This document shows, one piece after another, positions 61,750-64,000 of a stretch of DNA of 64,000 nucleotides. How positions within the stretch are numbered: the first letter of the stretch is position 1; every line of letters begins with the position of its first letter. The notes under the pieces were generated by a model. It was not told the DNA's origin and made no database searches. It saw only the letters and a list, made by a program, of their open reading frames with translations. The stretch spans positions 1-64,000 of the forward strand of contig RPFO01000034.1 of assembly GCA_009746045.1 (NCBI GenBank), given 5' to 3'. The DNA comes from Mesostigma viride. Lineage: Eukaryota; Streptophyta; Mesostigmatophyceae; Mesostigmatales; Mesostigmataceae. The translations under genes were made by a program, and so were the position numbers.

Positions 61750-62451
61750 TTTATGGCAGTGCTGGTGGAGGCCACGTTGCGAGGCATCCCGGTCTACATT
61801 GTGGGCAGCACTTCGGCACCCTTGCTGGGCCTGGTACGGCAACGTGCTGCGCAAGCAGCGGCAGCAAGGGAGTCATCAAACGGTGATAGCAACGCCGCTG
61901 CCCCGTCTACACTGCGCCATATAGGGCAGACCATGGAGGCCATGGCAAGCCAGCTAGCCGAGCGGCTTATATCCATTGGCATCCGGCGCATGGATTGCAT
62001 CTACACTAACCCTGAAAACGTGGCCTTCCTGCAGCGGTGTGAGGCGTTGGTGGCGCATTTCCACGCGGCAGGGCTCATCGGCGTGACCCACTTCAACGTC
62101 CGCTTAGTGTGGCCACTTGTCGCGACCTTGGAGGAGATCTCATCGGATATCGCAGCTGGCACAGTGGCAGAGAATCTTACAGCATTAGTTTTGCCGGATG
62201 CGCCCATGTACCAGCTATTCAACGATGCCCGTGGGGCGCGTGGCCGGTTGAGAACGGCCCACGTGGCCGTCTTTGAGTCGTCGTCAGAACTCCTGGAGGA
62301 TATCCGTGAGGGGAAACCCATCACCGTGGTGGACCAGGCATCCTATTCGGAGGCGTACGCTGCGGTGGCCCTGGCTGCATACGAGCTGCAGGTTGGCGAG
62401 GCGCTGACGTCAGACCTGGCACCGAGTGTGCGGCTATTGTCCAACGGAGAG
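61750..62451 (+). CDS. Host gene main exon: type 1 periplasmic-binding-like domain
   Basis: Phase-0 exon between a TCCAG acceptor (61748-61749) and a GTAGGC donor (62452). It encodes a domain resembling sugar-type periplasmic binding proteins (Peripla_BP_4 or LacI-like): VLVEATLRGIPVYIVGSTSA (end of a cleft strand), RLISIGIRRMDCIYTNPENV then RCEALVAHFHAAG (strand and helix of lobe 2), AHVAVFESSSELLEDIREGK and VVDQASYSEAYAAVALAAYE (the usual VDQ-Y-G-A signature). In algae such domains act as extracellular or receptor-type ligand sensors. Ligand and localisation cannot be told. It is well conserved with no stops, the best candidate for a living gene here. Confidence 0.65.
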
Positions 62452-62731
62452 GTAGGCCAATCAGCAATCGCCTAGCTAGTGCAAGGTGCACTGCAATACA
62501 GTGCTGTCATCTGCTGTAAAACTTTGTAGCTAAAATCCAGCTGCGTGAAGGATCGTCAGGGTTTGAAGAGGCTAGCTGCCACTGCGTTTGAGCTCCATGA
62601 TTTTGTCGTTTGCGATTAAAAGTACGTAGCTGCCTTTGAGGGCCTGTCGCTATTTATGCATTTTACCCATTGCAATGCCTGCTGCTTGATGATGAGAAAT
62701 ATTTGGACGTTGGGCATGCCATTGCATGCAG

Positions 62732-62962
62732 GTAACGGATGCTGACATGATGCGTGTGCTGTGCCGCGAGGAAGGCTACCCGGTGTGCGGGGACCCTGGC
62801 GTCCCAGAAGTCACGCCGCGAGGGTGCCCGTGCTTTGACCGCACGAGCACGCGGTTAGAAGTATTGTCAACTGTGCCGCGTGCTGCCGAAGTTCACCACA
62901 AGTCGGCAGCGGGCTTGAGGGATGGCGAGCGTGATTTCCCCGGCACACAATCTCGATGGTGA
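62732..62962 (+). CDS. Host gene last exon
   Basis: Begins in phase 0 after a GCATGCAG acceptor (62724-62731), giving VTDADMMRVLCREEGYPVCG, and ends in TGA at 62960-62962. It contains five Cys (CREEG..VCGDPG..PRGCPCF), which could form disulfides or a small tail motif after the binding domain. TGTAA motifs follow 57-70 bp after the stop. Confidence 0.55.
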   Translation, partial: VTDADMMRVLCREEGYPVCGDPGVPEVTPRGCPCFDRTSTRLEVLSTVPRAAEVHHKSAAGLRDGERDFPGTQSRW

Positions 62963-63908
62963 GATCATCATGGGAGGTCCTGACACAGGAAGTCTTTTGT
63001 CACTTAGAACTGTTGCTATTGTAATCTTTGTAACTATGTACTAATAGTTTTTAAAAATTTTCCCAAACAATCATAACGTGAGGAGACAAGGTGGGGAAGG
63101 CTGTAGGACTTGAAGCCAACGCAGCTGGGAACCTTGGATTAAGAGTGTGTGATTACATGACTTGCAAGACAGGCTTGCCACTTACACCAGGAAATCAGCT
63201 GCACGCACACGAGCCAGCTATTGCACAGCCACTTCTTGTGCCCATCAGGTCAGCTGGTCATGCGAAAGCTCCTCATGGATGTTCTATCAGTATGCTAGGC
63301 ATCTCCATTGGTGTAGCACAAACTTGTGTGCAGTGATGGATGTATTTGATTGCCAAACGTTTTGCTCATTATGCTGCTTTAAGAAGCCCCGCCTCCCACA
63401 GCTAAAGTGCTGTGAACCATAGCAAGTCTTTTTCATGCCTCTTGCTTTGGAATTCAAGGACCCATCCATGGCCTACAGTAGAAAAAGTCAGGCTTATCCT
63501 TCCTCGAGCTTCTTCGCATGCACAACTCCACATTCAGGATGTTTCATCACTTTGTGTCATGGCTTAAAAAAGCCTGCATTATGTAATTTGTAGTTGACTT
63601 ATTTTATCTGAGTAGGTAATAGATGATAGTTAAGCACAAATTTTAACATAATTATCAACCTCGTCTTTGACATGGCACTACCAAATCCCAATATCATGTG
63701 TCATGAATGTCAGATTCTATACTCGACATTGTAGAATAATTTATTACCTAATCACACATAATCAGTTCATGAAAGCACCAATTGTAACCTAAATATCAAC
63801 ACAACTTTGTAACCGCATTATCAAATTTTAATTACATGTGTCCTCCCGGCCCGTTCCATTCCTTCTGTATCTTCATCGTCCTCTTTGTTGTGCCTTGACT
63901 ACTCGCAG
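62963..63908. other. 3' flank of the host gene and intergenic DNA
   Basis: AT-rich. Small plus frames at 63091-63336 and 63162-63422 overlap without domains. A further gene may begin at its right end. Confidence 0.4.
63019..63032 (+). terminator. Candidate polyadenylation signals TGTAA
   Basis: TGTAA occurs at 63019-63023 and 63028-63032, shortly downstream of the host gene stop; this pentamer is the common chlorophyte poly(A) signal. Confidence 0.5.
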
Positions 63909-64000
63909 GGAGATGAAGGGGGACGCTATGTTCAGTGTCGCGCTGGCACTCCAGGCGGTCACCGCGGCGCTGGCAAACGCTACATGGACGGCTATGGTGA
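63909..64000 (+). CDS. Partial exon at the right edge
   Basis: After a CTCGCAG acceptor-like site a frame MKGDAMFSVALALQAVTAAL continues to ANATWTAM, followed by GTGA at the window end. Length, Ala-rich helix and the ATG-GTG end recall the exon at 58105-58188 (EDASRLLQALV...LYNEM), so it may be the equivalent exon of a tandem paralogue. Only about 90 bp are visible. Confidence 0.3.

Overview
This 64 kb window looks like nuclear DNA of a eukaryotic microalga, most likely a chlorophyte green alga. The evidence is a split host gene with a GTGCGT splice donor and long introns, TGTAA motifs (the usual chlorophyte polyadenylation signal) after its stop codon, abundant micro- and minisatellites, and a dense mixture of LINEs, LTR elements and DNA transposons. 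I see no prokaryotic operon, rRNA or CRISPR array. The species cannot be named from the sequence.

Layout. (1) 1-13.2 kb: minisatellites, simple repeats and two diverged copies of a ~1.9 kb repeat family, with no convincing gene. (2) 13.3-16.9 kb: LINE 3' fragments and short dispersed repeats. (3) 16.2-35.1 kb: a 5'-truncated LINE ('LINE1', + strand) broken by a hAT-like element (8-bp target duplication) and then by a 14.4 kb block bounded by nearly identical ~620-bp LTRs with target duplication GCAGG. That block is a copia-like retrotransposon on the - strand. It holds a 1.7 kb piggyBac-like element and a second, non-autonomous copia-like element, one of whose LTRs carries another piggyBac-like copy. 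Removing each insertion restores the interrupted reading frame or LTR, so the relative order of events can be read directly. (4) 35.2-45.9 kb: a Ty3/gypsy-type retrotransposon (- strand) whose Pol carries, in order, protease, a C5 cytosine DNA methyltransferase, reverse transcriptase, RNase H, DDE integrase and a C-terminal PHD finger. Its direct repeats are arranged A1-internal-B1-A2-B2, the 'split direct repeat' layout known from DIRS/PAT and Chlamydomonas TOC1 elements, although it encodes a DDE integrase. (5) 45.9-53.9 kb: a decayed LINE ('LINE2', - strand) interrupted by a 2.3 kb TIR element with a zinc-finger-like ORF and a Gly-Met coding repeat, and by a 149-bp tRNA-derived SINE with a 15-bp target duplication. 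(6) 54-57.9 kb: repeat fragments and a LINE1-family 3' end with a (TTAA)n tail. (7) 58.0-63.0 kb: the only good host-gene candidate, a spliced gene whose product resembles type 1 periplasmic-binding ligand domains; a third piggyBac-like copy sits in its first predicted intron. A similar exon may open another gene at the right edge.

The most unusual object is the gypsy element. It joins a DNA methyltransferase and a chromatin-reader-type PHD finger to an otherwise ordinary gypsy Pol, and has repeat ends not expected for an element with a DDE integrase. Cytosine methyltransferases captured by retrotransposons are known from charophytes and dinoflagellates, so the class is not new; the combination with PHD and split repeats deserves a close look.
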